A stretch of DNA of 64,000 nt from positions 1 through 64,000 of the forward strand of contig NZ_JMQI01000039.1 in NCBI RefSeq assembly GCF_000695625.1. The letters are read 5' to 3'. This document shows, piece by piece, positions 1 through 7,173 of this stretch (position 1 is the stretch's first letter; the number at the start of each line of letters is the position of its first letter). Origin of the DNA: Amycolatopsis rifamycinica. GTDB taxonomy: Bacteria > Actinomycetota > Actinomycetes > Mycobacteriales > Pseudonocardiaceae. Position numbers and translations under genes: made by a program. Below the pieces are notes generated by a model. It did not search any database, was not told the origin of the DNA, and saw only the letters and a list, made by a program, of their open reading frames with translations.

Positions 1-5
1 GGAGC

Positions 6-17
6 TGTCCTGTAAGT
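6..17 (+). repeat. IS left terminal inverted repeat
   Basis: TGTCCTGTAAGT here is the exact reverse complement of 917-928. A few flanking bases also match imperfectly, so the full repeat may start at base 1. Confidence 0.8.
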
Positions 18-607
18 CATCGGAGCCAGAGCACGATGGCGGCGATGGTCAGTTCGGCCTGGTAGTAGGCGGCGCGTTTGGCATAGCGGGTGGCTAGGTC
101 ACGGAACTGCTTGAGCCGGTTGAAGCACCGTTCGACCACGTTGCGCTGCTTGTAGACCTCAGCATCGAACGTGGGTGGTCGCCCGCCGCGGGAGCCCTTG
201 GCCGCGCGGCGGGTGATCTGATCGTCCCGCTCGGGACTGACGAAGGCGATCCTGCGGTCTCGCATCGCCTGGCGGGTCGAAGGATGCGAATAGGCTTTGT
301 CCGCGATCACCGTCTCCGGCCGGCAGCGTGGCCGGCCCGGTCCGATCCGGGCGACGCTGATGCCATCCAGCAACGGCAGCAACTGCGGGTTGTCACCGGC
401 CTGGCCTGGGGTGAGCAGGAACCGCATCGGCAGGCCACGCCCCTCGACGGCGAGGTGGATCTTCGTGCTCAGCCCGCCTCGGGACCGGCCGAGCCCTTCC
501 CCGTCGAGTGCGAGGGCTTCGATTCCGTCGCTGCATCCCCCTTTTTCCGGGCACCAGCGGCATGCTGGTGGGCCCGGACCACGCTCGAGTCCACCGAGAT
601 GATCCAT
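17..607 (-). CDS. IS5-family transposase, C-terminal frame (orfB)
   Basis: The meaningful part runs from the frameshift site near 545 down to the stop at 17. Upstream of that, the open frame overlaps orfA and is not expected to be translated alone. It contains LSTKIHLAVEGRGLPMRF, the second catalytic Asp in TVIADKAYSH, and the catalytic Glu in RNVVERCFNRLKQFRDLATRY with the downstream Arg/Lys pattern of DDE transposases. The C-terminus (ELTIAAIVLWLR) is the usual family end, so the C-terminal half appears complete. Confidence 0.85.
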   Translation of the reverse strand: MDHLGGLERGPGPPACRWCPEKGGCSDGIEALALDGEGLGRSRGGLSTKIHLAVEGRGLPMRFLLTPGQAGDNPQLLPLLDGISVARIGPGRPRCRPETVIADKAYSHPSTRQAMRDRRIAFVSPERDDQITRRAAKGSRGGRPPTFDAEVYKQRNVVERCFNRLKQFRDLATRYAKRAAYYQAELTIAAIVLWLR

Positions 608-885
608 TCGAGGTCGCCGACGGCGTCGTCTTTGACGATCACGCGGTCAAGGATCTTGTTCCAGGTGCCGTCCTTGGTCCACAACCGCAGCCGCTCATGC
701 GCGGTCTTCCACGGGCCATAGCGTTCGGGCAGGTCACGCCACGGAGCACCGGTGCGCAGCTTCCACAGGATCGCATTGATCACCTGACGGTGATCCCGCC
801 ATCGCCGCCCGCCGCCCTGCTGCGGCGGCAGCAACGGCTCGATCACTGCCCATGCCTTGTCCGTCAACTCACCGCGACCAACCAC
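469..885 (-). CDS. IS5-family transposase, N-terminal frame (orfA)
   Basis: 138 residues, beginning MVGRGELTDKAWAVIEPLLP, typical of the DUF4096-like N-terminal domain of IS5/IS427 transposases. It contains the WRDLPERYGPW region and the first catalytic Asp in IISVDSSVVRAHQ. The frame runs through a poly-A/poly-G tract (537-549 on the plus strand) where the second frame takes over, so the active protein is presumably the orfA-orfB fusion made by -1 frameshifting. Nothing in this half looks broken. Confidence 0.85.
   Translation of the reverse strand: MVGRGELTDKAWAVIEPLLPPQQGGGRRWRDHRQVINAILWKLRTGAPWRDLPERYGPWKTAHERLRLWTKDGTWNKILDRVIVKDDAVGDLEWIISVDSSVVRAHQHAAGARKKGDAATESKPSHSTGKGSAGPEAG
537..549 (-). 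promoter_or_regulatory. Probable -1 ribosomal frameshift site of the transposase
   Basis: Read on the minus strand, this is a CGGAAAAAGGGGG-type run. orfA reads aaa-aag-ggg and orfB reads gaa-aaa-ggg, which is a -1 relation, and the two conserved protein halves join exactly across it. The mechanism is inferred from the family; the sequence shows the slippery tract and frame relation. Confidence 0.6.
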
Positions 886-3299
886 CGAACACGACTACCA
901 GAAGACCAGCTCAACCACTTACAGGACACGCCCGCAGCGGCATCTCGTGGACGATCTCCTTCACCGAGATCCCGCTCGTCATCGGTTTCTTCATCGCGCC
1001 GTTCGAAGTCGTGCTGGCGGCGCACCTGATCGCCGGCATCGGCACGCTGCTCGCGCGCAAGGTCGCCGGCCGCGTGCTCTACAACGCGGGCGCGTTCCTG
1101 CTCGAAATCACCGGCGCCTTCGCGGTCGCCGGGCTGGTCAAGCACGCCGTCGGGACCGGGGACGGGATCCCGTGGGTCGCGGCGCTGGCCGGCACGCTGA
1201 CCGCGCCGCTGGTGAGCACCCTGCTCGCGCTGGCCGCGGTCCGGGTGCTGCGGCGCCGCATGCGGGTGAGCACCGCCGTCCGGCTCACCGGGCGGATCCT
1301 CGTCGTCGGCTTCGTCAACGCCTCCGTCGGCCTCTCCGGCTACCTCGTCATCTCCACCACGCCGCAGGCGTGGCCGCTGGTGCTCGCCGTCTTCCTCGGC
1401 CTCACCGCGCTGTACTGGGCGTACTCCGACCTGCTGCGCGAACAGCGGGACATGGAGGCGCTCTCGGACGTCAGCCTGATGGTGGCCCGCTCGGGCCAGC
1501 AGGCCGCGGCGCGCCCGGCCAGCCGCGCCGACGAGCTCGTCGGCGGCGTCGACGTCCGCGAGTGGGCGACGATCGCCGAGCGCATCAAGGACCAGCTCGC
1601 CGCCGGCCGCGTCGTGCTGAGACTGCGGTTGGAGCCCAAGGACACCATGCGGGTCGTCGTCGCGGGCGACGAGCTGCCGGTGGCCGACCCGGCCGGCGAC
1701 GACCCGTTGCTGCGGCTGCCCGGCGCGCACGTCCGGCACTTCCGGATCACCGAGGCCAACCCCGACGTCCGCGCGGCGCTGCTGGACCGCGGCGCGCAGG
1801 AGGCGCTCGTCGTCCCGCTGCGCAGCGCGAACCGGCTGCTCGGCGTCGTCGAGGCGCACGACCGGCTGTCCCGCTGGCGCGGCTTCGGCAAGTACGACGT
1901 CCAGCTGCTCGGCACGATGGCCAGCCACCTCGCGACGTCGCTGGACAACCGGCGCCTGCTGGCGACGCTGCGCCACGACGCCTACCACGACCCGCTCACC
2001 GGGCACCTCAACCGGCCGGGCTTCCGGCAGGTGGCGAAGGAACCGCTGCGGGACTTCGCCAACGCCGTGGTCCTGCGGATCGACCTCGACGTGTTCTCGA
2101 CCGTCAGCGACGCGCTCGGCTACGCCTGGGCCGACCGGATGGTCGTCGCGGCCGGCCGTCGCATCCGCGACGCGCTCGGCCCCGACGTCCCGCTCGCCCG
2201 GCTCGAAGGCGCGTCCTTCGCGGCGCTGCTCGTCGGCTGCCCGCCGGAGGACGCCCACCACGCGGCGGAACGGCTGCGCGAAGAGCTGTCGGCGCCGTAC
2301 CCGGTCGACCGGCTCTCGGTCGAGGCGAACGCGATGATCGGCTACGCGACGACGTCCGCGGAGGAACCCGGCGACGTCGTCGACATCGAAGGATTGCTGC
2401 AGCGCGCCGACGTCGCCGTCCGCGCGACGAAGGGTGGCGAAGAGGTCCGCGGCTACGTGCCGAGCATGGGCCAGATCTTCCTGCGGCGCTTCCAGATGGT
2501 CACGCAGTTCCGGCAGTCCCTCGAGGACGGCCAGGTCAGCGTGCACTACCAGCCGAAGATCACCCTGCCGAACCGGCAGGTGCAGGGCGTCGAGGCGCTG
2601 GTCCGCTGGGTGCACCCGGAGTTCGGCAGGCTCGGCCCGGACGAGTTCGTCCCGGCCATCGAGGCGGCCGGCCTGATCGGCGTCCTGACGGGCTTCGTGC
2701 TCGGCGAGGCGCTCAAGCGCTGCCGCAAGTGGCTCGACGAGGGCCTGCGGATCTCGGTCGCGGTCAACCTGTCGGTGCGCAACCTGGCCGACGAGGACTT
2801 CCCGAACAAGGTGGCTCGCGAGCTGGAGCACTACGGCATCCCGCCCGAGCTGCTGACGTTCGAGCTGACCGAGTCCGGCGTGATGTCCGACCCGCAGAAG
2901 GCGCTGCCGATCCTGCGCGAGCTGCACTCGCTGGGCATCACCCTCGCCGTGGACGACTTCGGGACCGGGTACTCGTCGCTGGCGTACCTGCGGCAGCTGC
3001 CGGTCGACCAGGTCAAGATCGACAAGAGCTTCGTCCTCGGCATGGGCACCGACCTCGGCGACCTCGCCGTCGTCCGGTCGATCGTCGAGCTGGGGCACTC
3101 GCTCGGGCTGACGGTGGTGGCCGAGGGCGTCGAGGAGGACGTGGCGCGCGATCAGCTCGAGGCGATGGGCTGTGACGTCGCCCAGGGCTACCTGATCTCG
3201 CGGCCGCTGCCGGAGGACCGCCTGGAGGCGTGGCTGCAGGCTCGGACGGCTCGCTCGCCCGGACGCCACTCCGAGACCGTGTTGACCCTTCTGACCTGA
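852..3299 (+). CDS. GGDEF/EAL membrane protein, 5' end replaced by IS end
   Basis: Predicted cyclic-di-GMP phosphodiesterase. The open frame starts inside the IS; native sequence begins near 929 (about residue 27), so the original N-terminus is missing or left of the window. Order: about six hydrophobic helices (roughly 34-190), a GAF-like sensor region (225-360), a GGDEF domain (370-530) and an EAL domain (545-800). The EAL catalytic set is present: VEALVRW (E581), VNLS, FELTES, DDFGTGYSS, VKIDKSF, VAEGVE and QGY. The GGDEF signature is EGASF (452-456), so cyclase activity is unlikely. Without its first membrane segment and own promoter and ribosome site the gene is probably damaged, but an internal start could give a soluble EAL protein. 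No downstream partner is evident; tRNA-Thr follows 80 bases later. Confidence 0.8.
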   Translation: MPCPSTHRDQPPNTTTRRPAQPLTGHARSGISWTISFTEIPLVIGFFIAPFEVVLAAHLIAGIGTLLARKVAGRVLYNAGAFLLEITGAFAVAGLVKHAVGTGDGIPWVAALAGTLTAPLVSTLLALAAVRVLRRRMRVSTAVRLTGRILVVGFVNASVGLSGYLVISTTPQAWPLVLAVFLGLTALYWAYSDLLREQRDMEALSDVSLMVARSGQQAAARPASRADELVGGVDVREWATIAERIKDQLAAGRVVLRLRLEPKDTMRVVVAGDELPVADPAGDDPLLRLPGAHVRHFRITEANPDVRAALLDRGAQEALVVPLRSANRLLGVVEAHDRLSRWRGFGKYDVQLLGTMASHLATSLDNRRLLATLRHDAYHDPLTGHLNRPGFRQVAKEPLRDFANAVVLRIDLDVFSTVSDALGYAWADRMVVAAGRRIRDALGPDVPLARLEGASFAALLVGCPPEDAHHAAERLREELSAPYPVDRLSVEANAMIGYATTSAEEPGDVVDIEGLLQRADVAVRATKGGEEVRGYVPSMGQIFLRRFQMVTQFRQSLEDGQVSVHYQPKITLPNRQVQGVEALVRWVHPEFGRLGPDEFVPAIEAAGLIGVLTGFVLGEALKRCRKWLDEGLRISVAVNLSVRNLADEDFPNKVARELEHYGIPPELLTFELTESGVMSDPQKALPILRELHSLGITLAVDDFGTGYSSLAYLRQLPVDQVKIDKSFVLGMGTDLGDLAVVRSIVELGHSLGLTVVAEGVEEDVARDQLEAMGCDVAQGYLISRPLPEDRLEAWLQARTARSPGRHSETVLTLLT
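917..928 (-). repeat. IS right terminal inverted repeat
   Basis: This is the reverse complement of 6-17. It lies just upstream of the transposase start on the minus strand and marks the junction with the GGDEF/EAL gene. Confidence 0.8.
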
Positions 3300-3323
3300 G
3301 GTTTTGTGCTAAGGGGACCCCGG

Positions 3324-3355
3324 TTGCACGGGCGGGTGAAGCCCCTTGCTAATCT
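3324..3355 (+). promoter_or_regulatory. Putative promoter of tRNA-Thr
   Basis: TTGCAC (3324-3329) and TAATCT (3350-3355) resemble -35 and -10 boxes, about 25 bases before the tRNA. The 20-base spacer is longer than ideal, so this is tentative. Confidence 0.35.
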
Positions 3356-3379
3356 TTCCAAGTCCTCGCGAGAGGCCAG

Positions 3380-3452
3380 GCCCCTTTAGCTCAGTCGGCA
3401 GAGCGTCTCCATGGTAAGGAGAAGGTCTACGGTTCGATTCCGTAAAGGGGCT
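3380..3452 (+). tRNA. tRNA-Thr (anticodon GGU)
   Basis: The cloverleaf folds fully. The acceptor GCCCCTT pairs with AAGGGGC, the D-stem is GCTC/GAGC, the anticodon stem TCTCC/GGAGA encloses loop ATGGTAA (anticodon GGT), and the T-loop is TTCGATT. The discriminator is T and CCA is not encoded. tRNA-Thr next to tRNA-Met and rpmG is the conserved actinobacterial arrangement. Confidence 0.95.
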
Positions 3453-3462
3453 CCGCGAGTGG

Positions 3463-3499
3463 GCGAGCTATGCTTGCAGGAAGCGCAAGCCTAGCTCGC
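3463..3499 (+). terminator. Hairpin downstream of tRNA-Thr
   Basis: GCGAGCTA and GCTTGC (3463-3477) pair with GCAAGC and TAGCTCGC (3485-3499) around a 7-base loop, with one mismatched pair. There is no strong U-tract until the TTT at 3512-3514. It probably ends or protects the tRNA-Thr transcript. Confidence 0.5.
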
Positions 3500-3511
3500 T
3501 TCGCGGTGTCC

Positions 3512-3563
3512 TTTGGGGGCCGAGCCCCCAAACCCCCGCCGGGGGCGTGCCCCCGGACCCCCG
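3512..3563. repeat. GC-rich tandem-hairpin intergenic element
   Basis: Two palindromes lie back to back: TTTGGGGGC-cga-GCCCCCAAA (3512-3532), then a C5/G5 hairpin (3533-3563). Elements with this appearance are frequent between genes in Amycolatopsis and Streptomyces (family knowledge; copy number not checked here). It may add termination between the two tRNAs. Confidence 0.5.
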
Positions 3564-3588
3564 GGGTTGGGCATGCTTGGCATGTTAG

Positions 3589-3661
3589 GGCGGTGTAGCT
3601 CAGTTGGCAGAGCAAGCGGCTCATAATCGCTGTGTCGCCGGTTCAAGTCCGGCCACCGCTA
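3589..3661 (+). tRNA. tRNA-Met (anticodon CAU)
   Basis: Acceptor GGCGGTG pairs with CACCGCT (with one G-U pair at the end). D-stem GCTC/GAGC, anticodon stem AGCGG/TCGCT with loop CTCATAA (anticodon CAT), T-stem GCCGG/CCGGC, discriminator A. The weak G-U first pair and lack of three G-C pairs in the anticodon stem favour the elongator type. Confidence 0.92.
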
Positions 3662-3711
3662 CGCGGTAACGACGGGGCTGGCCCCCGGGACCTGAGAGAG
3701 AAGGAAACGCT

Positions 3712-3876
3712 GTGGCTGCCACCGACGTGCGACCCAAGATCACGCTGGCGTGCGAAGAGTGCAAGCACCGCAACTACATCACCAAGAAGAACCGGCGCAA
3801 CAACCCGGATCGCCTGGAGATGAAGAAGTTCTGCCCGAACTGCGGCACGCACCGGACGCACAAGGAAACCCGCTGA
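3712..3876 (+). CDS. rpmG: 50S ribosomal protein L33
   Basis: A 54-residue protein starting with GTG, VAATDVRPKITLACEEC..., with an AAGGA ribosome site 8-9 bases upstream. The two CxxC pairs (Cys14/Cys17 and Cys41/Cys44) are the zinc-ribbon form of L33. The KNRRNNPDRLEMKKFCP stretch is diagnostic of the family. It sits between tRNA-Met and hadA as in mycobacteria. A hairpin terminator follows the stop. Length is normal for L33. Confidence 0.95.
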   Translation: MAATDVRPKITLACEECKHRNYITKKNRRNNPDRLEMKKFCPNCGTHRTHKETR

Positions 3877-3903
3877 CGACGTAGCGCGTTCACCAGCTTC
3901 GAG

Positions 3904-3934
3904 AAGCCGCCCTGGATCACCAGGGCGGCTTCTT
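3904..3934 (+). terminator. Rho-independent terminator after rpmG
   Basis: A 12-bp GC-rich stem (3904-3915 with 3920-3931) closes a four-base loop and runs into TTCTT. It separates rpmG from hadA. Confidence 0.75.
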
Positions 3935-3942
3935 GCTGTTGG

Positions 3943-3948
3943 TAGCCT
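3943..3948 (+). promoter_or_regulatory. Putative -10 box for hadA (leaderless)
   Basis: TAGCCT lies 7 bases before the GTG at 3956, just after the rpmG terminator. No Shine-Dalgarno sequence precedes that GTG. The spacing would put the transcript start at the start codon, as in the many leaderless actinobacterial mRNAs. No clear -35 is visible. Confidence 0.4.
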
Positions 3949-3955
3949 CGTCGCC

Positions 3956-4405
3956 GTGCCCTTGGACCAGTCGTTCACCGGGCGGAGCTATCCGCCGCAG
4001 ACCAGCTACGAAGTGAGCCGGGAGAAGATCCGGGAGTTCGCCGACGCGATCGGTGACGCGAACCCGGTCTACCGCGACCCGGAGGCGGCCCGCGAAGCCG
4101 GTCACCCCGACGTGATCGCCCCGCCGACCTTCCTCACGATCATCAACCTCGCCTCGATCAACGCGATCGTCACCGACCCCGAGCTCGGCCTCGACTACTC
4201 GCGGATGGTGCACGGCGACCAGGGCTTCACCTACACGCGCCCGGTGTTCGCCGGCGACGTGCTCGAGGTGACCACCCACATCGACGCCATCATGGCCCGC
4301 GCCGGCAACGACTTCATCAGCCTCCGCGCGGACATCACCGACGCCGCCGGCCAGAAGGTCTGCACCACCCGCGCGCAGCTGGTGGTCCGAGGGGAGAACG
4401 CGTGA
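3956..4405 (+). CDS. hadA: (3R)-hydroxyacyl-ACP dehydratase subunit HadA
   Basis: 149 residues, a FAS1-like/MaoC hot-dog fold protein: PPTFLTIINLASINAIV, then VHGDQGFTYTRPVFAGDVLEVTTHIDAI. In mycolata HadA pairs with HadB to dehydrate 3-hydroxyacyl-ACP in FAS-II, with HadB supplying the catalytic Asp/His. The matching segment here reads DANPVYRD with no catalytic His, in keeping with a substrate-holding subunit. The stop overlaps the hadB start (GTGA at 4402-4405), so the two are translationally coupled. The position after rpmG matches the mycobacterial hadABC locus, but no hadC is present here. Start chosen as the first GTG after the terminator. Confidence 0.88.
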   Translation: MPLDQSFTGRSYPPQTSYEVSREKIREFADAIGDANPVYRDPEAAREAGHPDVIAPPTFLTIINLASINAIVTDPELGLDYSRMVHGDQGFTYTRPVFAGDVLEVTTHIDAIMARAGNDFISLRADITDAAGQKVCTTRAQLVVRGENA

Positions 4406-4842
4406 CTACCGCTTTCGGGGGCCCGGGTGGCGGAGCCCCGCACGTCACAGCCGGCGACGAGCTGCCCGCCCTCGAGGTCCGGATCACCCGCGAGCAGCTG
4501 GTGCGCTACGCCGGGGCGGCGCTGGACTTCAACCCGATCCACTGGAACGAGCAGTTCGCGAAGGACGTCGGCCTGCCGGACGTGATCGCGCACGGGATGC
4601 TGACGATGGCGGTGGCGGGCCGCGTGGTCACCGACTGGCTCGGCGACCCGGCCCGGCTGGTCGACTTCAGCGCCCGGTTCACCCGCCCGGTCGTCGTGCC
4701 GAACACGGCCGAGGGCGCGCTGGTGGAGATCACCGGGAAGGTCGCCGACGTCAAGGACGACGGCATCGCGCGGATCGACCTCGTGGTGAAGTTCGACGGC
4801 AAGACCGTGCTCGGGAAGCCGCAGGCCCTGGTCCGCCTCTGA
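4402..4842 (+). CDS. hadB: (3R)-hydroxyacyl-ACP dehydratase catalytic subunit HadB
   Basis: 146 residues with a MaoC-like single hot-dog domain. The hydratase motif is clear: LDFNPIHWNE, giving catalytic Asp42 and His47, followed by GLPDVIAHGMLTMAVAGRVVTDWLG. It is expected to form a heterodimer with HadA in the cytosolic FAS-II elongation cycle. The first ~12 residues (TTAFGGPGGGAP) are a flexible, low-complexity head. It ends this short plus-strand operon and faces the convergent SGNH hydrolase gene 22 bases away. Mycobacteria have hadC next; here a minus-strand block intervenes. Confidence 0.9.
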   Translation: MTTAFGGPGGGAPHVTAGDELPALEVRITREQLVRYAGAALDFNPIHWNEQFAKDVGLPDVIAHGMLTMAVAGRVVTDWLGDPARLVDFSARFTRPVVVPNTAEGALVEITGKVADVKDDGIARIDLVVKFDGKTVLGKPQALVRL

Positions 4843-4864
4843 GACCCCAGCCGCGGCAAACCGG

Positions 4865-5770
4865 CTACGGCAGCTTCAGGACCGCCAGCACCGCGTCGGC
4901 CATGCCCCGCTCTCCCCGGGCGTTCGGGTGGAGCGGGGCGGCCGGCGAGGACGGCAGCAGACCCTCGATCCAGCGCTTGTCCGACGCCGAGCACACGTCG
5001 TGGCCCTTGCCCGGCGTGGCCGTGTCCGCGTAGCCCGCGCGGTGCGCGTCCGCCTGGTCCTCCAGCATCTTGTTCAGCTTGCCCAGCGCGCCGCGGAAGT
5101 ACTCGATGTCCCCGGCGCCGAACGGCAGTGACGGCCAGCAGCCGGCGCCCTCGGGCAGCACCGTGGGGTAGCCGACCACCACCACCTTCGCCTTCGGGGC
5201 CTGCTGGTGGATGCGGTCGAGGATCGCGGCGATCTTCGGGGCCGTCGCGTCGACGCGCTCGGCCAGCTGGTCGCGGCCGCCCGCCGTCAGGCGGTCCCGG
5301 CACGGCGAGGCGTTCTGGTCGGTCGTCGTGCAGCCCGAGGCGTACGAGAAGAAGCCGACGTCGTTGCCGCCGATGCCCACCGTCACCAGCGTCGTCTCCG
5401 CCGTCACCGCGTCCAGCTGCGGCGGGTTCGTGCCGTTGCCGGTCTTCTGCGACCCGGTCAGGTGCGCGGTCGTCGCGCCGCTGCAGCTGACGTCGGCGAA
5501 CTGGGCCGGCTTGAGCTTCGCCGAGACCAGGTGCGGGTAGTTGTCGTCCGAGCGGTCGCAGCCGGCCGGGGTGCCCGCCTGGCGCCCGGTCCGCGGCGAC
5601 GACGTGTACGAGTCGCCGAGTGCGACGTAGCGGCCGCTGCCGCCGCCGGTGTCCACGCCCTCCGGCGGCGCCGACGACGAGCCGTGCTGCCACTTGTAGT
5701 ACCCGAAGGCCAGCAGCCCGACCACGAGCACGAGCACCAGGCAGCCGCCGCCACCGCTCTTCTTCGCCAC
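4865..5770 (-). CDS. Membrane-anchored SGNH/GDSL hydrolase (lipase/esterase-like)
   Basis: 301 residues. An N-terminal anchor (MAKKSGGGGCLVLVLVVGLLAFGYYKW) precedes a secreted domain. SGNH blocks are visible: GDSYTSS (Ser nucleophile), SCSGATT (Gly), IGGNDVGFF (Asn) and PLHPNARG (catalytic His). Cys residues distributed through the domain suggest disulfides outside the cell. Family members hydrolyse esters or lipids; the substrate is unknown. The Gly-Gly-Gly-Gly-Cys near the N-terminus is not a convincing lipobox because it precedes the hydrophobic stretch. It is transcribed toward hadB, with the neighbouring membrane-protein gene 35 bases upstream. Confidence 0.82.
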   Translation of the reverse strand: MAKKSGGGGCLVLVLVVGLLAFGYYKWQHGSSSAPPEGVDTGGGSGRYVALGDSYTSSPRTGRQAGTPAGCDRSDDNYPHLVSAKLKPAQFADVSCSGATTAHLTGSQKTGNGTNPPQLDAVTAETTLVTVGIGGNDVGFFSYASGCTTTDQNASPCRDRLTAGGRDQLAERVDATAPKIAAILDRIHQQAPKAKVVVVGYPTVLPEGAGCWPSLPFGAGDIEYFRGALGKLNKMLEDQADAHRAGYADTATPGKGHDVCSASDKRWIEGLLPSSPAAPLHPNARGERGMADAVLAVLKLP

Positions 5771-5805
5771 TTCTTCGTTTCTACCGAACCCGCCGCGCCG
5801 CCGGC

Positions 5806-6765
5806 CTAGTCAATCCGGGTGATCCGCTGCGCGAGCAGGTCGTTGACCAGTCCCGCGCCCGTCTCCGGGTCGTCCACGCTGACCAGCACGGTCCGGCCGC
5901 TCTCCAGCTCGAGGGCCAGTGCCGGGCCGCCGCGGACCTTGTACGCCGTCGTGCCGGTGACGGGGTTGAAGCGCAGGCCGAGCCCACCGTCGCCGAACGT
6001 CGACAGCTCGCGTGTGGTCGCTTCGCGGATGTCCGTCAGCGCCAGGTGCCGCCAGGGGACGCCCAGGAGGCCGAAGCGGATCGTCACGCCCCGGGCGTCC
6101 GCGGTCGCCGACAGCCGGTACGTCAGCGTCGCGACCGCCACGCCGACCAGCGCGAGCCAGACGGCCGTCGCCCACGGGAGCCCGGCGGGCACGAGCGCGA
6201 TCACCACGGGGACGACGGCCAGCGCCCAGAGCATCGCCGGGTTCGCCGCCCGGCCGGCCCAGAAGGCGCGCTCCCCGGCCCGGAGGCCGACGCTCGGCCG
6301 GTGCGCGGCCCCTTCGCGAGCGGGGGGCGCCGGCAGGCCACCGACGAGCGCCGCCGCGACGCCGATGGCGGCCGCGCCCAGCATGAAGAGCACGACGACG
6401 AGGCCGCTGCGGGCCGCGTGCCAGTCCGGGACGTCGAGGTTCGCCACCAGCACCGACAGCAGGACGGCGGCCGGCAGGGCGGCGAACCCGGCGCCGACGC
6501 CGACGGTCGCGCGCGGCAGCGGCCGCCCGCGGCGCAGCACCGCGACCGCCGTGGTGGCCAGGAGCAGCACGGCGGCCACGCCGAGCCCGAGGCACACGCC
6601 GGTGAACACCCCGAGCGGGGTGGCGCTGTCCGGCGTGCTGTTCCAGTGCGTCGCGACGGGGTCGGGCAGCCGGTGCGCCCACGCGTTTTCGAGGACGCCC
6701 GCGACGGCGAGCGCGGCACCCGGCAGCACGGCCGTGGCGAACAGGGCGCGGATCAGCTTGGTCAT
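5806..6765 (-). CDS. DUF1648-type multi-pass membrane protein
   Basis: 319 residues with several hydrophobic helices and the pattern LPDPVATHWNSTPDSATPLG near the N-terminus, typical of DUF1648 proteins (SdpI-like immunity and related families). A soluble C-terminal half contains VPWRHLALTDIREATTRELS, resembling a PH-like module. The start codon overlaps the stop of the GntR regulator gene by 4 bases (6762-6765), so regulator and membrane protein form one coupled unit, the common arrangement for YtrA-type regulators. Function is not known; an envelope-stress or export-linked role is inferred only from the family. Confidence 0.72.
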   Translation of the reverse strand: MTKLIRALFATAVLPGAALAVAGVLENAWAHRLPDPVATHWNSTPDSATPLGVFTGVCLGLGVAAVLLLATTAVAVLRRGRPLPRATVGVGAGFAALPAAVLLSVLVANLDVPDWHAARSGLVVVLFMLGAAAIGVAAALVGGLPAPPAREGAAHRPSVGLRAGERAFWAGRAANPAMLWALAVVPVVIALVPAGLPWATAVWLALVGVAVATLTYRLSATADARGVTIRFGLLGVPWRHLALTDIREATTRELSTFGDGGLGLRFNPVTGTTAYKVRGGPALALELESGRTVLVSVDDPETGAGLVNDLLAQRITRID

Positions 6766-7112
6766 GAGTACTTCTCCTTCAACACCCCGGTGAGCTCGTC
6801 GAGGCCGACGCCCGCGCGCTTCGCCTCGCGAACGAGGTCCTCGGCCAGCTCGGCCAGCCGCGCGCGGGTCGGCGCGCCGCCGATGACGACGGCACCCCGG
6901 CGTCGCCGCAGGTCGATGAGGCCTTCGTCGCGAAGCAGCGCATACGCCCGCAGCACGGTGTGGACGTTGATCTCGAGGGCCGCGGCCAGTTCCCGGGCCG
7001 GTGGCAGCTGCTGCCCGGGCGCCGGGTGACCGTCGGCCAGTGACCGGCGGAGCGAGGCGGCCACCTGCTCGAAGAGCGGGACGGTGGAGCTCGGATCGAT
7101 GTGGACGAGCAT
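6762..7112 (-). CDS. GntR-family transcriptional regulator, YtrA subfamily
   Basis: 116 residues. An N-terminal winged helix (PLFEQVAASLRRSLADGHPAPGQQLPPARELAAALEINVHTVLRAYALLRDEGLIDLRRRRGAVV) is followed by a short C-terminal helical tail (~40 residues) without a ligand-binding domain, the hallmark of YtrA regulators. These usually repress their own operon, which encodes transport or membrane proteins, here the DUF1648 gene coupled to it. A perfect inverted repeat (7114-7132) lies directly before the start codon and overlaps the likely -10 region, so autoregulation is likely. The transcript appears leaderless. Confidence 0.88.
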   Translation of the reverse strand: MLVHIDPSSTVPLFEQVAASLRRSLADGHPAPGQQLPPARELAAALEINVHTVLRAYALLRDEGLIDLRRRRGAVVIGGAPTRARLAELAEDLVREAKRAGVGLDELTGVLKEKYS

Positions 7113-7113
7113 A

Positions 7114-7132
7114 GTTCTAACTATAATAGAAC
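7114..7132 (-). promoter_or_regulatory. Operator/-10 region of the GntR gene
   Basis: GTTCTA-N7-TAGAAC is a perfect 6+6 inverted repeat and the most AT-rich spot in the area. Read on the minus strand it contains TATTAT about 10 bases before the ATG at 7112, suitable as a -10 box. Binding by the adjacent YtrA-type regulator is inferred. Confidence 0.6.
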
Positions 7133-7173
7133 AATGAACGCCTGCGCGAGACGTGCGTCACATCCGGCGCGGG

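Larger units (their letters stand above)
1..933 (-). mobile_element. IS5-family insertion sequence (IS427-like group)
   Basis: The element carries a transposase in two overlapping frames on the minus strand. It is bounded by 12-bp perfect inverted repeats (6-17 and 917-928) inside slightly longer imperfect ends. The three catalytic acidic residues of an IS5-type DDE transposase can be placed: Asp in the SVDSS context (orfA), Asp in VIADKAY and Glu in NVVERCFNRLK (both orfB). The right end abuts the truncated GGDEF/EAL coding sequence. The left end may coincide with the window edge, so the target duplication cannot be checked. Family assignment rests on the two-frame layout and motifs; the precise group is inferred. 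Confidence 0.88.

Noticed and set aside
864..3269. 801-residue minus-strand frame opposite the GGDEF/EAL gene
   Set aside because: Low-complexity Arg/Asp/Val composition, no motif; the plus strand has clear EAL motifs.
5207..7029. Plus-strand frames of 200-469 residues opposite the SGNH, DUF1648 and GntR genes
   Set aside because: Arg/Ala-rich with no domain; the minus-strand proteins are recognisable.
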